A stretch of DNA of 64,000 nucleotides from Synanceia verrucosa (GCA_029721515.1 CM056556.1:26310169-26374168); one strand, 5' to 3'; positions 12,663 through 25,895 are shown, counted from the stretch's first letter. Notes: generated by a model from the letters alone, not told the origin. Numbers and translations: made by a program.

Positions 12663-13565
12663 CTCCAGCACAGGCCCCGCCCCCAGGATGATCTGCTCCA
12701 CGCCGCTGGCGAATCCCTTCTGGCTGAGCGCCGTCAGGTGATGAATGAGGAAGTTGGTGCTCTGGGTCTTCCCAGACCCGCTCTCACCAGAAATCACTAT
12801 GCACTGGTTCTTCCGCCGCTGCAGCATGGTGTGATACGCCACATCCGCCACAGCATAAATGTGGGGCTCCAGCTTCCCCAGCGCGTGGTTGTCGTACAAC
12901 TTGACGTATTTGGGGTTGTAGACCGGCAGGAACTGGAAGGGGTTAATCACAATAAGAATACTCCCAATGTACGTGTAGATCTTCTCCTGGCGGAAACGTG
13001 CACGAAGGCTTTCCAAAATGGTGCGCTCCGTTAGCTCCGGGAGAGCGCAGAGGTCGGGCGGAGGGTCGCTCCCTGCAGGCTGGGGGAGGAAACCCCGCTC
13101 GACCATGCGGCGACGCTCCTCAGTCACCCGCAGCCACATCTGCAGGCTGCCGCCATAATGAATAGATCCATCCAGGTTCTTCTCCCGCAGGAGGAAGCGG
13201 TAGTCGTCGCCGCTGCCCAGGCCGCCGCGGTTCTCCAGGGCGCTGCGCGGCCACAGCATCATCCGCTGAACGGGGCAGTCGCCAGGGTTCAGGATCCATT
13301 CCTCCCCGCCAAACTCCTTCACCTCGGCCAACACGTAACATTTGGTGCGATCCAGGTGCAGCCGTTCGAGGAGACACTCGATGGCTTCAGCGGCGGTGGT
13401 GTTCTTGCGGGCGCTGACGGTGCAGTAGATGGTGCCCTCGGCCAGGGCGCCCGGGTAGACGCGCAGGGTGAACTCCTGGTCCTCCAGGCGCCGCCGCATG
13501 CTGCCACTGGCGGTGGCCATGTTGGCGCTGCTGGCGTAGCTGCAGCCGCCATCTTGTAAGCTCAT
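12663..13565 (-). CDS. myo9a: Unconventional myosin IXa, first coding exon (partial gene)
   Basis: MYO9A is a single-headed actin motor with a tail RhoGAP domain that lowers RhoA activity at cell junctions and in neurons (family knowledge). This exon gives 301 codons. Residues ~30-130 form the Ras-association-like N-terminal domain, with the stretch AEVKEFGGEEWILNP. The motor head then starts (KIYTYIGSILIVINPF), and the P-loop GESGSGKT lies at residues ~260-267. The exon ends GPVLE followed by a gtaag donor, which matches the known MYO9 exon boundary before AFGNAKT. The start chosen (13,565) lies in a strong CGCCACC-ATG context, followed by MSLQDGG as in MYO9A. About 67 nt of 5'UTR reach back to an acceptor with a long pyrimidine tract (exon edge 13,632). 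The wording fits MYO9A better than MYO9B. A ~15-residue Ala/Ser-rich insert near residues 8-22 is unusual. No further motor exon is visible between here and position 1. Confidence 0.95.
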
Positions 13566-13891
13566 GGTGGCGCAGCAGGTCCCATCAGCACACCACTCTC
13601 TGGGCCCGGAGGACTGTCTCAGGACATCCCAGCTGGACGAGGACGGAGATGGAGAGAGAGGAGACGTTAGAGGTCACAGAGGGCAACAAAGCAGCACAAC
13701 AACGAGCAGTTAGTGGTCATCACTTCACTCCTCGGGCATTTCCACTACACTGAGTCACAACAGGGTCAGCAGAGTCATGGCAATTTCATGTCCCATGACG
13801 GAGCGGAGCTTCCTGTTCTAGAGGGAAACCAGAGCTGATAGATGTTCACAACAATGAGGAACAGTAGCAGCTTCATGAAGTTAAAGGCTGC

Positions 13892-14061
13892 TGTGTGTGT
13901 GTGTGTGTGTGTGTGTGTGCTCTCATGTGATAATCTAAGGGCTCTAGCCGTGTGCCAAGATTAACAGCTGCCACTTTCCACACAAAAGTGGCTGTAATGA
14001 GAGCACAATGGTTTAATTCACCACTTCCCTGCTGATGGAGAACACAGCACTCCACTCTCTG

Positions 14062-14100
<39 letters not shown>
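13892..14100. repeat. Paired (GT)n and (CA)n microsatellites
   Basis: (GT)n at 13,892-13,919 and (CA)n at 14,062-14,100, in opposite orientation about 140 bp apart, just upstream of the myo9a ATG exon in transcription order. Confidence 0.95.
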
Positions 14101-14104
<4 letters not shown>

Positions 14105-16275
14105 CAGATTCACAGACACAAATGTGATGCTGAAAAAAAGATAAACACTGATGCACAGCAATGCCTCTACTGTACTGTAGGTTTAAAACTATTCTGATGG
14201 TTCTAAATATGTTTCTCACTCAACTGTCGACTGAGAAAAAGTAATATAGTGTTTGAATGACAACATGAAAGTACTATCATACACAGTGTAAGTCAACACA
14301 GGGAGTAATAATGTCAGTAGTTTCTATATTAAGTGGTTATTATTTGTTGACAGAAAAGGAACCAGCACTCCAACACTGTAGAAAATGTAAAATAGTGACA
14401 TGTTTGTTTTGCTGGAATCCAGTCTCCATGGAAACCCAAAAATCAGACAATGAATCAATGAGGCGCCCAAACCAAGAGCATCATCTCTCTCTGACTGTTC
14501 TTCTTATTCACAAACACATTTTTATACATAAAATTAATTATTCCTCTTTCAAATCAGGCCTCAATACCTGTTCTGTTTGCAGATTTCCACTAAACTGAGC
14601 TTATGACTCCATTTGAAACATGGACCACTGTCCTGTTCGGCTCTCTAAACTGAATCCTGCTCTTAGTTAAAACATCTCCTCCCTTTATTTCTGCAGGATG
14701 ACTTTTAATTTAGTCCAGTGGCTCTCAGAGCTGAGTGCATCAGCTCTGTCTACAGCAAACAGTCTGCTGCAGAGAGGAGAGGAAATAACCAGCTGAGCTT
14801 CTGGAGGACACAGAGAGATGAACTGTGAGGGAAGAAAGACGAGCAGAGGCAGAGACGACGGAAAAAACACAAGATTCACAACAAGACTGAGACACTAATG
14901 ATCTGCTCTGAGTTTCTGTTCTGCAGAAATGTAAAGAAAGTGCTTTTCTCGTCATGGTTGGGTGAACCTCTTCATTATATTAGTGTTTATTTATGTTCAT
15001 AAAAGCACACAGAGATAACATGAAGAAGGACCTCTGCCTCGCTCAGACACCATGACCAGCTGAGACAAAAACACAAAAAGCTTAATGTCATCATCACTTC
15101 TCTGTAGCTGGATGATCTCAGCGAGTCACTTCTGACTTCTGAACCAGGGGATAAAATACAAGAAATACTGAATAAAAACAAATATAGAAAACTATAATCC
15201 ATAACTGGTTGAAGTCTGATCGGAAAAGTTAAGCAGATCTACTAGTTAAATGTTCTGAACCAGAAGGAAACTTAATATACATTTTCTGAACAGCTGGTAG
15301 AAAAATCTATTTCAGACAGAAGGTAGTTTGGTTTATAAAATATGAACCGGAGCAACAGAACACAGAATAACAACAGAAGAATTCCTTATCGAAAAAACTC
15401 TATAAACAAAGTGAAAAAATCACAGTACAGTAAATCACTGTGATGCAGCAGTGACCTCTGGGAAAAAACACTGATAAACACCACAGATGTCACCAAAATA
15501 AAAGGATATTGTGGGTTATCAGTTCAAAGGATGGGGAGGGCAAATTAAATCCCTACTTCGGGTAATGACATTTTTCTTCCCCAAAAAAACAGAGTTTAAT
15601 TCTTCCCTCCCCTGATGGATGGTCCTTTAAGGGTCAAAGGTCAGAGTGAGGAGACAAGCTCACGTACCAGCTGAGTCTCTGAGACAAATCACATGGAGTT
15701 ACGAAGATATTTTTTTTGGGTGGGGAGATGAAAAACTTTTGAACAGCTGCACGCAGTGAGGTCATCCAGACAGGAACTGGAAATACGTGGCCTTAATACT
15801 GGACGTTGAGCATCTACAGCCACAGAGTTTAGATGCTGATGATGATGGATGAGAATGGAAAGTGATCAAAGTCAGACACAGCGAGGAAGGGAGGAGACGA
15901 GCCCAGAAGAAGGAGAAAGAAGCCAAAGGAAAGGAGGTGATGAAGAGGAGGAGGCTAAACGTCTCCGTTTTGACACGGTTCAAAGTGACGTGCTGACAGC
16001 GTGTTGAGATAAGGCCGTCAGCTGACGCGGTGGAGGAACGAGCTGGTGCTTTAAACTGGAGACAGATTGAAAGAGAAGAGGACGTCTTAATGAGAGCGAG
16101 ACTGGCGAACAGGTTCAGCTCCGGGTCACGGCCGTTCAGAGCCGTCAGTCAGGTGTTAGAAAACTGAGCTCCTTCCAAGGTGTTCATATTTAAAAAGAGA
16201 AAAAGAGCAACGGAGAGAGAGGGAAGTGAGTTTAGAGAGGAGCGAGATGGACATGCGACTGATTATTGACGTTAT

Positions 16276-16415
16276 TTAAAGGAACAGTGTGCAACATTTC
16301 AGGGGATCTTTAAGCAGAAATGGTGAAAAACACTCTATGTTTTCATCAGTGTGCAGTATAATCACCTGAAGCTAAGAGCTGTTGTGCTTCTGTTAGCTTA
16401 GAATGAACCATGAGA
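16276..16415. repeat. Dispersed teleost repeat fragment
   Basis: The wording AAAGGAACAGTGTGCAACAT, CTATGTTTTCATCAGTGTGC and AGCTTAGAATGAACC matches a short repeat I know to be widespread in fish introns. Non-coding; edges approximate. Confidence 0.6.
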
Positions 16416-16481
16416 AAAATCAAAAAATAAACCATGGTACTGACTTTTGTTGTGTTATTGTGGTAAAAACAGCTCAAGTTA

Positions 16482-16772
16482 CTAGCGGTGGGAAAAAATA
16501 TCGACATGGCAGTGTATCGCAATACTTTTTCTTCTGATATAATATTGATTTTTAATTTCTTAATACCAATTTTTCCCCCAAAATTCATGTTTTAGGCCGA
16601 CAATTTCTGCACGTTGCTGCTACTGCTAATATACAGTATGTATGTATATATAAATATGTGTACATACACACATATATGTATAAATATAAGCTGCATCTTA
16701 AATTTCTCAGTGATCTATGTAGAATATCACAATATATCGCAATATCACAATAATATATCGTATCGTGACTCA
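16482..16772 (+). repeat. Short element with 'atatcgcaatatcac' ends, copy A
   Basis: Begins ACTAGCGGTGGGAAAAAATA and ends ATATCGTATCGTGACTCAAG. A second, diverged copy lies inverted at 63,352-63,640. No coding capacity. The imperfect terminal inverted repeats (GGTGGGAAAAAATATC against GTGACTCAAG region) suggest a MITE, possibly hAT-related. Confidence 0.65.
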
Positions 16773-17325
16773 AGTAGCACTCTGTCTCTCTCTGAAGCCT
16801 GTGAGTCTAAACTGTTGCTACACATGTGCAACAGCTGCTGCATTAACATATCATGAAGTGCATTTAGTGTTTGTTTTTTTGTTCATTTGTCATTATGTCA
16901 TTACTTCCTGGAAGTTGGCTTTGGCAGAAAAGTGGGCTCTGATAAAAGCCTTCAGACTTGTGGTCGTGTTCGGACACTTCTCTGACAGGAGGAGGTATGG
17001 TTCTCATATCCTGGAGCTCCTACACCCCCAGATCGTTCTTTGGCACAGAAGGAGAATAAAAACAGATATTTTACAGCAGCAGTGCAGCGAAACATGCAGT
17101 AAATTACTGCGCCTCTGTGACAAATGCTTTAGAGGAGACATGGAGTCTTTAGGAGCGTATAAAAAGTAGATTCAAGATATTAAAGACAGATGAGAAGCTT
17201 AAGCGGTCGTGCAGGTCTTCAGGAGTCTGGCTGGTAAACAGTAACACCCCCTCCTCTCCCACAGTCACTTCTCACCAGTATAACAGCAATAAACACCAAA
17301 CCTCAGCATTCCTCCACACACTGCT

Positions 17326-17327
<2 letters not shown>

Positions 17328-17388
<61 letters not shown>

Positions 17389-17608
17389 TGGAGGTGTGTT
17401 TTCATGCTGGTCCAACACTGTAAGTTACTACATGGTTAATTTGAACTGGGACTAACACACAGTAATCCTGCTGTACCTCCACACATCACTGCTGCCCCTG
17501 ATCACTCATCAGAGAGGATCATGGGAGGATTACAGGCATATTTCACTCCCTGTGGTTTACTCCTCTCTAGAGGCTGCTGCTGATCTACAGTGGCTACCAC
17601 ACACACAC

Positions 17609-17670
<62 letters not shown>

Positions 17671-18187
17671 TGGACTAATAAAGTTGGGTGTGATTTGCAT
17701 GCAGCTGGTGTTACTGACGGCCACAAGCAATCTGGAAATATGTCTCATTTGGTTTTGTGCAGTCTGTGTGTTTTTTATCTATTTTTTACGCTGACATACT
17801 CCTAGCTTCCCAAAATAAACAGACAAAAAATTATACATAGCTGTATCTGTACAGGTTTAGAAAGTACTCTGACCTCTCGAGCTCATGATACCTTTTGTAT
17901 GTAACGGCAAACATCCATTCCTGTCTTAATACTATCAGTTGTCTCTGTTTGGTTCCTTCTTTGTCAATACTTTTTTTTTAATAATGCATAATGCATGCCC
18001 GCTGTGTGGAGAAATCCTGCAGGATCCTTTTTTTTAAAATATATTTTACGGCCTGTTGTGCTCTGCTGCAGCATTTACTGCTTTTAAGCATGAAGGTGAC
18101 CGTTACTAGAAAACAGAGAAAGTGTTCAGTCAACTTTCCCTGGAAATTCAACGTTAAAAAAAGCTAAATAATAAGTGCCTTGTGTGT

Positions 18188-18249
<62 letters not shown>

Positions 18250-18291
18250 TCCTGAATTCCAGCAGGCCAGCAGAGCTCACAGGAACTGAAT

Positions 18292-18325
<34 letters not shown>

Positions 18326-18588
18326 ATGGAGGAGGAACAAAATGCAAGTTGCAAGTTTCTGCACTAAGAAATACGTCTGAAAAACACTCAGGACTGCAGG
18401 TTTTTCACATTTTCTTTCCCATCATGCCCTGCAACTCAAGAGTCTGTAGCGCCTTCTAGAAAAACACAGTGAAGAAAATGTGATGCCACTGGACCCAAAA
18501 AGACGTTTTCTCATGGAAGAACACGGGTGACGCTGTCTTCATACATGTATGAGGAGAAGAATATTTAAACTACAGATGGCTTATTTAC

Positions 18589-18624
<36 letters not shown>
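17328..18624. repeat. Cluster of five long CA/GT microsatellites
   Basis: (CA)n at 17,328-17,387, (CA)n at 17,597-17,668, (GT)n at 18,181-18,246, (CA)n at 18,292-18,323 and (GT)n at 18,592-18,624. The third and fourth are inverted relative to each other with a 45-bp spacer. Open frames here are repeat artefacts. Confidence 0.95.
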
Positions 18625-18627
<3 letters not shown>

Positions 18628-21400
18628 TGAAGACATGAAGCAGAGCACTATAATGTTACCCAGTGGGGGATGACATCAGCTTGACCTGCACTGCTCTAAA
18701 GTCTGCACACACACACACAAATGGAGCATCAATGTCAGAGACAGACCCCTGTGTAGCTGTATTGACTGAAGACCCCCCACTTCCCTACAATCAGCTATCA
18801 TCTGAGCATCACTGTTGCCGTGGTTACAGGCTGGCTGCAATCAATTAGGGCCATGTGCATCATCTCAATGAGATATGATTGTGTTTTCTTCATTGCTGCA
18901 CTGCCTTCAGCCAAGGATCAGCATGGGAACAGTATTTTCTGTGTTTTTTCCCTTCGTTTTTTCATGCTACGCTAACGCTGCTACGCTAACGAGCTGCAGC
19001 CCCAGCAGCACTTCAAGCAGCGATAATAGAGATGTGTGAGGCCACATGAGGACAGCAGAATAAGCCACAACGATCAGACTGCACTAGAACATTTGTGGGC
19101 CGTAAAAACCAAAACAACAAGATGAAAGATGATAAAACAGACTTGGATATGTCTCACTGTGTTTATTTGTCACTAAGCATCACTACGCTTGTTATTATTT
19201 CTTTTTTTTTTTAATGGTATATTTTCAAATGCATGATGCCGCTTTTAGCACAAATGTTTTCCTGAATAACCCCAAAAAAAAATACATTTTTTTTAAAAAA
19301 AAATATCAACCTTGTGTAAATTTGTCACTGCTGCTCGCACTACCACAATACTTAATATTAATAATATTGAATTTCTGTTTAGTTTAAGACAGAAATGATT
19401 ATTATATTCTTATCGGTTTATAAATGTGAGTAAGTTTCATGCAGCTTTATCTGTCCTTCCTCATAATGAGCTGAGACTCTGGCCATCGATCCAGCCTGTG
19501 AGCAGAGAAAATGCCTGCAGGGTGGCGGGGCGTGTCCTGCTGAACATGGCTGACAGGAAATGAGCCTGACACAGGCTCACAGTCTGCGTGGTTTGCTTCT
19601 ATGTGCATCAGGTTAGTTAATGCAGCCACTCAAAAAAGTGTTAAAAGAAGCACATAAATGAACTAAACTGCTACTCATAATGACAACGTTGTTTTGTTTT
19701 GCAGGAATTTACTACATAAACCAGTGATGTGAATGTCTCAGAGAGCAGAGTGGTGAAGTGACTGCTAGTGTGGCTAAAACCCTTCACATCCTGTCTCCTG
19801 GACCAAAAATGTGAAACAATAACCTTCAATAATTTGGAGGCAGTTACAGCAATTGTTACAAATGACTTTGCTTCATAATTTAAAACTAAATTTGAAAGTA
19901 ATTTCACATAAAAAATGTCAAAACTCCGGCTGTTCCTGCACAGAGTGAAAGTGGATGTGAGTCTGAGCCACAGACAAGTTTGGCCTACATTTCTCTCCCA
20001 CAACCTGAGCGAGGCCAACAGAAACACCTCCCCGAGTGTGTTTGCATTAAAGCAGCTTTGTCCAGAATAAGAGATGATCTGCCCACAGCTTTGGCTCTCA
20101 AGGTGCGGTCAGCTGAACACGATCCCAAGGAGCTACTGCTGAGTAACTACTGGAAAATGGAAAGTGTAGAGTTTAACGGTGGGCAGGAACGACAGACCCT
20201 GACATGTCAACAGAACCACCACAGACGAACCAAAGCCTGCCAAACCTGGCCAGCTGATAGCTCCATCATCGTCATTGATCCTCCAGCTCCCACCTCCATT
20301 TCCCGTCGGTCCCACAGCTCTGAGCTGGGATTTCTGTCCGCAGGACAACAATCAATATCTGCCTCTCTGTTTCATGCGCTTCATGCCCACATTTTTCATT
20401 TTCAAATAATCAATGCTGAGATAAACTCTGCAGAGCCAAAAATGTCATGAGGGCTGAGCAGCTTAGGCTAAATGATTTAACATCAGTGTGATAATGTAGA
20501 ATGTACAGTACAACAAAGCTTATTTTACGCTGCATTACTCGCTCTGTCTGGTCATGACTGGGCATAAAACGGTCTGAGAGTCATATTTCTTCTAATGCTT
20601 GCTGACTGACAGTTCCTCATGCATAATTTCTGCGCTGTAATGACTGGCGGGACCGTAGCGTTTTGGGAAGATCAAAGCTCGTCTGGCTCTAATAACGGCC
20701 CTCACAGCGCTGGACCAGGAACAACCAGCACTGCGCTTTCTGATACACAACGTGGCTTTCAGCACGTGTGCTGAATGCAGAAGCTTTTTTTAGACGTACA
20801 GTGTTATGAACAGATAGTGGCTGTTTACTGCGACCACCCTCTCCCTGCAGAACTGTCACTTTTTGTTTACACCAAGAACCGGCCACACCTTGACTGGAAG
20901 AAACAGGTCAGCAGCAAATGTGTGCATATGTTTGATTGTGTGTGTGTGTGTGTGTATAAATACATAAAAGCAGTCTTAGTATTTGTGGACGGAGCCAAAC
21001 GGCTTGGAGATGAAGAGATCTGCAGCACTGAAACACGATGCTGGTCGCTGCACAGCCAGAGAAAAAGGCAAAGGCAGGAAAAACAAGGGTGCCACAAGAA
21101 TCACCAGCGGCATGTCGGTCAAACAAAGAGCAGCAGAGGGGATGTCGAGATGCATGTCTGCGGTCACGTTTCAGGCTCTGTCTTTGACGGTGGCTCTTAA
21201 AGTTTCTGCAGAAGTCCTGGAATCTACGATGACGTGCAGCAAGTCTCACTGTCTTTCTCAGGCTTTTTTGTTTGGACCTTAAAAGGACACAGCGTCCAGT
21301 GCCAGTTCAGGAAGTATGGGTGCCAAAGAAATGAGGCTGTGGAGGTCAGAGAGGTGGACGGGTTTATCACAGCATGTCAGCTTCATGTCCCACAGTAGAC

Positions 21401-21917
21401 TAGGGCTTTGACTTTTGGTCAAAAATCATACCCCAAGTTTGTCTGTTTATAAATATTAACATTCAAATATATTCAGATATTTATTAATAATATTTTGACC
21501 ATCAAATGCATTCAGTAAGACACGTTGCATTTTACATATTGCTTTGTCCTTAGTTGTGACTTTTCCCTGTTCCTTTGGGAACTCAAAGTAGCGCCACACG
21601 TTGCTTTTCAGATGGTCTGGAGTGTAGATTTCAAACATTGTTCTGATGTATGTAAACTAGGCCCGAACCAGGACGCTAACGTCACCTACAGGAGCCCAGA
21701 CGACCAATAACAGCCTTGCTAATGAGCTCGTGATTCACAGCTTCATGAGGCGTGAGAAAGCCTCGGAATCTAAATTGAAAACCATGTTTAAAAAACAAAA
21801 AATAACGCCCATATCAGGTTCGAAGATTAAGGGCTGTCTAATATTCGTTCAAATGTTTTTATTTTTTGTAAATATTCGAATAACATTTGAATAACAAAGG
21901 TCGGCGTCAAAGCCCTA
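21401..21917. mobile_element. hAT non-autonomous element with perfect 8-bp target duplication
   Basis: A 517-bp element begins TAGGGCTTTGAC and ends GTCAAAGCCCTA (12-bp perfect inverted repeat). It is flanked on both sides by the same 8 bp, CAGTAGAC (21,393-21,400 and 21,918-21,925). The 8-bp duplication is diagnostic of hAT transposition. The interior is AT-rich with repeated ATTCGAATA-type motifs near 21,845-21,890 and no transposase frame. Confidence 0.92.
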
Positions 21918-23664
21918 CAGTAGACCAACAACTACTGGTCACTTGTTCTAACCCTGAACAAGCATTTTATTTGCCTAACTAGAGGATAAATGTGTGACCT
22001 GTTAGAACCTGTCAGATAACGTTTGCTTTTGTGTCGGATTCAGACAACTTTTCGATGTTAAGATGTAAGAGACGGGATGCTAACCGGGCATCCCTTTGAG
22101 TGCTCGTTCTTCATTATTGATCGGTTTTAGTCTATTCAGGATACCCACTGATCATGATAACATAAAGCATGCAGCAGCACAGATATAAAGACACACTGTG
22201 GCCTTGATTGGAAACAACAGATGAAGAAGATAAGAGGTTAACTCCAGTCACAATGAGTCACAAGAGACAACCATAGCAACATGGTTGTTAAGGAGCGGCG
22301 TCACTGAAGTGACGGGAAGAGGAACTGATGTGCTGTCCATGGTCAGCAGGATGGTCTTCAAGGTCGACCCACTTAGAGCACTGAGTCATTTGATTTAATC
22401 TATGAATATAGTGTCGCAAATACTGAGCAAGGGGGGGCTCCACATGCCCCATGTTTCATGTGAAATATCAGGGTTAAATATTCTCACTGAAGGCCTCATG
22501 TTTGGTATTATTGCTGTCTGAGGCAGAGTTTGTGTTCATACAAAGGTGATCCAAAAATCTGAGATGACTGCACACATGTCTGTTCAGAGGCTGTAAACAG
22601 TGAAACAGTGGTCCTGCAGCCGTTTGAGGCGTTTCACTGAGGGAACCTGTTTCTAAGAAATGCTGTTTGACATTTTGATTTGTTTTCTGGAGGAAAAGCC
22701 TGTATTGTTTGAATCAACCCCACCTATTGTACCCACCAGACCTTGTATTTCAGCAAATTCAACCAGGCTGGACGCAATAACAATGTGAGAGCTTTGCTGC
22801 CGTACATTCATTGGCAGCCGCTCACATCATTTTGCTGCCTGTTTTCCTCTCTCTCTCTGTAGTTGACGTTTATCTTGGTTCTCAGTTTTTTCAGCTCTGC
22901 TCCCTCTTACCCTGAAATCCAAAAGGAAATGAGTCTTTAATTAGGGAAAGAGGAAGATGCTTCAAGGTCCTCTTTTCGTTCTGGTGAAACATGACACGAT
23001 AACACAGCAGCACTGTGGTCACTTTCACTTCCACCTCAGGGCTCTCTGAGCTGCTTTTGCCTCCTCCACATGAATCATTTCCTGTGATGGTCAGTTTGAA
23101 TACGCAGATTTAAGGAGGCTTATTCACTGTTTCAGATCTGGACACTGAATCATGAGAAACCTGAGAGTCTGAACTTGCAGGACAAACCTCCCTGACAAGC
23201 TGCACTGTTGTCTCTGAGACCCAAAACAAGCAGAAGAGACAACTGTCAAGTGCAGATCTGAGGTCTGAGGCCAGGTAATGACGGCCTCTGTAGGCTGCAA
23301 CTGGTGCAACCCTTCATTACGGCACACAGGCCTGCAGCAAATGAGACCAACTGTGAGGAGAAAGAAAGACAACAAAGCCATGAAATACATGGACAGCAAG
23401 TACAAAGAAAGACCAAAGCTTCCCAAATAGTTTCAGAATAAAGGTCAGAACCCCAGCACAACGTACTCATCTCCGAAAACCCAAAACATAAGTGTGAACC
23501 TGAAAATGTCCCCTTAAAAAGCCTGGAAACAACACTTTCTCATTTCTGCTCCAAGACTAAACAGTTCATGTCAACTCATTGAAATTTGTTTAATTTTCTG
23601 TCACCTTCTCCTCATTATAAAGACATCAGTGTGTACTGCTGGTTAGCCGTAAGCTAGACCCTCT

Positions 23665-24114
23665 TTAACGCTTTAAATCTATAAAACAGGAAGTGCCTTG
23701 TTCCAGTGTTTTTGTCCATTTTGAGTCATATTTCTAGACCCACAGAATATTTTGTACTATGACTCTGGAAACACTGAGTAGCTCAAATGAAAGAAGAGAC
23801 TCTCTATTTCATCATGAAAAAAATGTTTGTTTTTACCTTGTTCCATTCTTGTTTTATCAGAGGTAGAGTAGGGGACACTTTCACCAAAATCACCACTTTT
23901 TGTCCACTTCCTGTTTTGATCTCTGTGGTGTATACTGTCTCTTTATGCTCTGACTACATCTCACAGAAGCCCCAAAATTACTCACAGGCTGTGGGAGAGT
24001 GTGATCGACGACCCGCTGCAGAAAAAAAGACTTTGACGGCTTATTATATCGATGGCACTCAAGCGTCAGATTTTGAATGACGTCAAAAGCCATCAATGGC
24101 ACTCAAAGAGTTAA
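23665..24114 (-). mobile_element. piggyBac-like MITE, copy 2 (most complete, TTAA-flanked)
   Basis: About 450 bp between TTAA at 23,665-23,668 and TTAA at 24,111-24,114. The inner ends on the element strand are CTCTTTGAGTGCCATTGATG at one end and, inverted, CGCTTTAAATC at the other. TTAA target sites plus short inverted termini point to piggyBac-type mobilisation. An internal second copy of GAGTGCCATCGAT lies near 24,050. Confidence 0.8.
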
Positions 24115-25207
24115 AGGACGGGGAGAAGCAGTGGAAATGACCCATCCCTGATACTCTGAGTTAATTTTATAACCTGGACTAGAGCGAGCCGCTGAACGTG
24201 GAGCTGAGAGCGATTCTCATCTTCTCTTAGAGGACAAGTGATTAAGTTCTTAAGTGAAGACCTCTGGCAGTGAACGCTCCGCTGCGTCCGATCATTGAAA
24301 AATGGATGAAATGGTGCTAAAGAGACGGTGTTCTGTTCTGAGCCTGGAGGCTAACAGGGAACACAAAGGGCTCTTTGGCGAAGACGACTCCAAACAGGGT
24401 CATAAATCAAGATCTCACCTCAACAAGATGAGCTGCACTGGTCACAGTTAATCACTCAGACCTTCCAGAAGATTAAAATGACTAAACTGGTGTATTAAAA
24501 GACTGATGCATTTAAATACTCCTTATTTTTAAAGTATGTCCTCTGAAGACTAACTAACTTTGAGTTAAAAACCCGGAGTTCAGAAATCTGGCATCATTTT
24601 TTTCATATTCAAACTTTTCTTTACGCATTCACTGATCATCAGAAACATCATTTAAATGCCAAAATCTTTGGAAGCTCCTGTTTAGTTTTTCCTCAATGTT
24701 TCCTTCATGCTGATTGTTTAATGAAAAAAAACAATCCATTCAATCTTACATCTGTCCTTTAAATACAAATAAAAAGGAATATTTCCCGCTCAAAATGAAC
24801 ATTTGTAAATCAATTATTCACTCAATGTCACCATGCATCCTTGAAGAAAACACTGTTTTTCTAGCATTCATCCACAGCAAAGAAAAGCTGATGAAATAAA
24901 TGGAGGTTGTGTCTGATATTGAGTTAGTCTGCCTTTTTCTGCCTGAACAGCCTTGACGTCCCCTAGACATCAATGTTTGGTTCTTGTTGTCAAACTCCTG
25001 AAAAATCCTGATGCTGGAACACTTTCCACAGTGTTATGACTGATCAGTGTATCCCAAATATCCACTAACTGTCACACAACTCTATAATCAAAGTGTCATT
25101 TACCCAGTCGTATATTCAGGACTTCCAAAACATGCATCTTTAATAAAACCTTATTATTTCATAAAGAGACTCAAGCTTGTGCAGAGCTGCTGCTCATGTG
25201 GACTGAT

Positions 25208-25614
25208 TTGATTTTCTGCACACTCTCCCACAGCCTGTGAGTAATGCTGTGGCTTCTGGGAGATGTAGTCAGAGCATAAAGAGACGGTATACACCACAGA
25301 GATCAAAACAGGAAGTGGAGACGATCGAGATTAGAGAGCAAAACAAACAGAATGTGGAGAAAAAGTGGTGATTTTGGTGAAAGTGTCCTCTACTCTACCT
25401 CTGATAAAACAAGAATGGAACAAGGTAAAAACAAACATTTTTTCATGATGAAATAGAGAGTCTCTTCTTTCATTTGAGCTATTCAGTGTTTTCAGAGTCA
25501 TAGTACAAAATATTCTGTGGGTCTAGAAATATGACTCAAAATGGGTAAAAACACTGGAACAAGGCACTTCCTGTTTTATGAAATGATAAGACAATATAAA
25601 ACAAAATGAGTTAA
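25208..25614 (+). mobile_element. piggyBac-like MITE, copy 3
   Basis: Same core as the other copies, from ACTCTCCCACAGCCTGTGAG to a terminal GAGTTAA at ~25,614. The 5' terminus is missing. Confidence 0.85.
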
Positions 25615-25734
25615 TGTGGGTGTCAGAAAATCAGGAAGTCACTTTGTCCAGCCAAGAAGTAGTGGTAGTAACAGTGAAGGAGTGTAACCACAGTTTTTAC
25701 TGTGTTGTTTGTATGGCTTAAACTGTGCTGATAG

Positions 25735-25895
25735 GCCAATTTTAGCTTTGGACAGAGCCAGGCTAGCTGCTCCCAGTCTTTATGCTAAGCTAAACTCATC
25801 ATCTACTGGCTACAGCTTTATATTCAGCGTCCAGACATGACAGTCACATCACTGTTCTCCTGTAACTCTCAGCAAGAAAGTCAATACACTTATAA
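25735..25895. repeat. Dispersed teleost repeat fragment
   Basis: Contains CCCAGTCTTTATGCTAAGCT, then CTGGCTACAGCTTTATATTC and CTCAGCAAGAAAGTCAATAC, wording typical of a very common fish intronic repeat. Non-coding. Confidence 0.6.

Noticed and set aside
12738..13559. Plus-strand and alternative minus-strand frames over the myo9a exon
   Set aside because: Shadows of the myo9a coding frame in GC-rich DNA.
16765..17169. 134-codon plus-strand frame
   Set aside because: Begins inside the 16.5 kb repeat element and shows no protein-like motif.
19980..20450. 156-codon plus-strand frame
   Set aside because: No domain, no splice or codon support that I can see, composition like flanking DNA; treated as chance.
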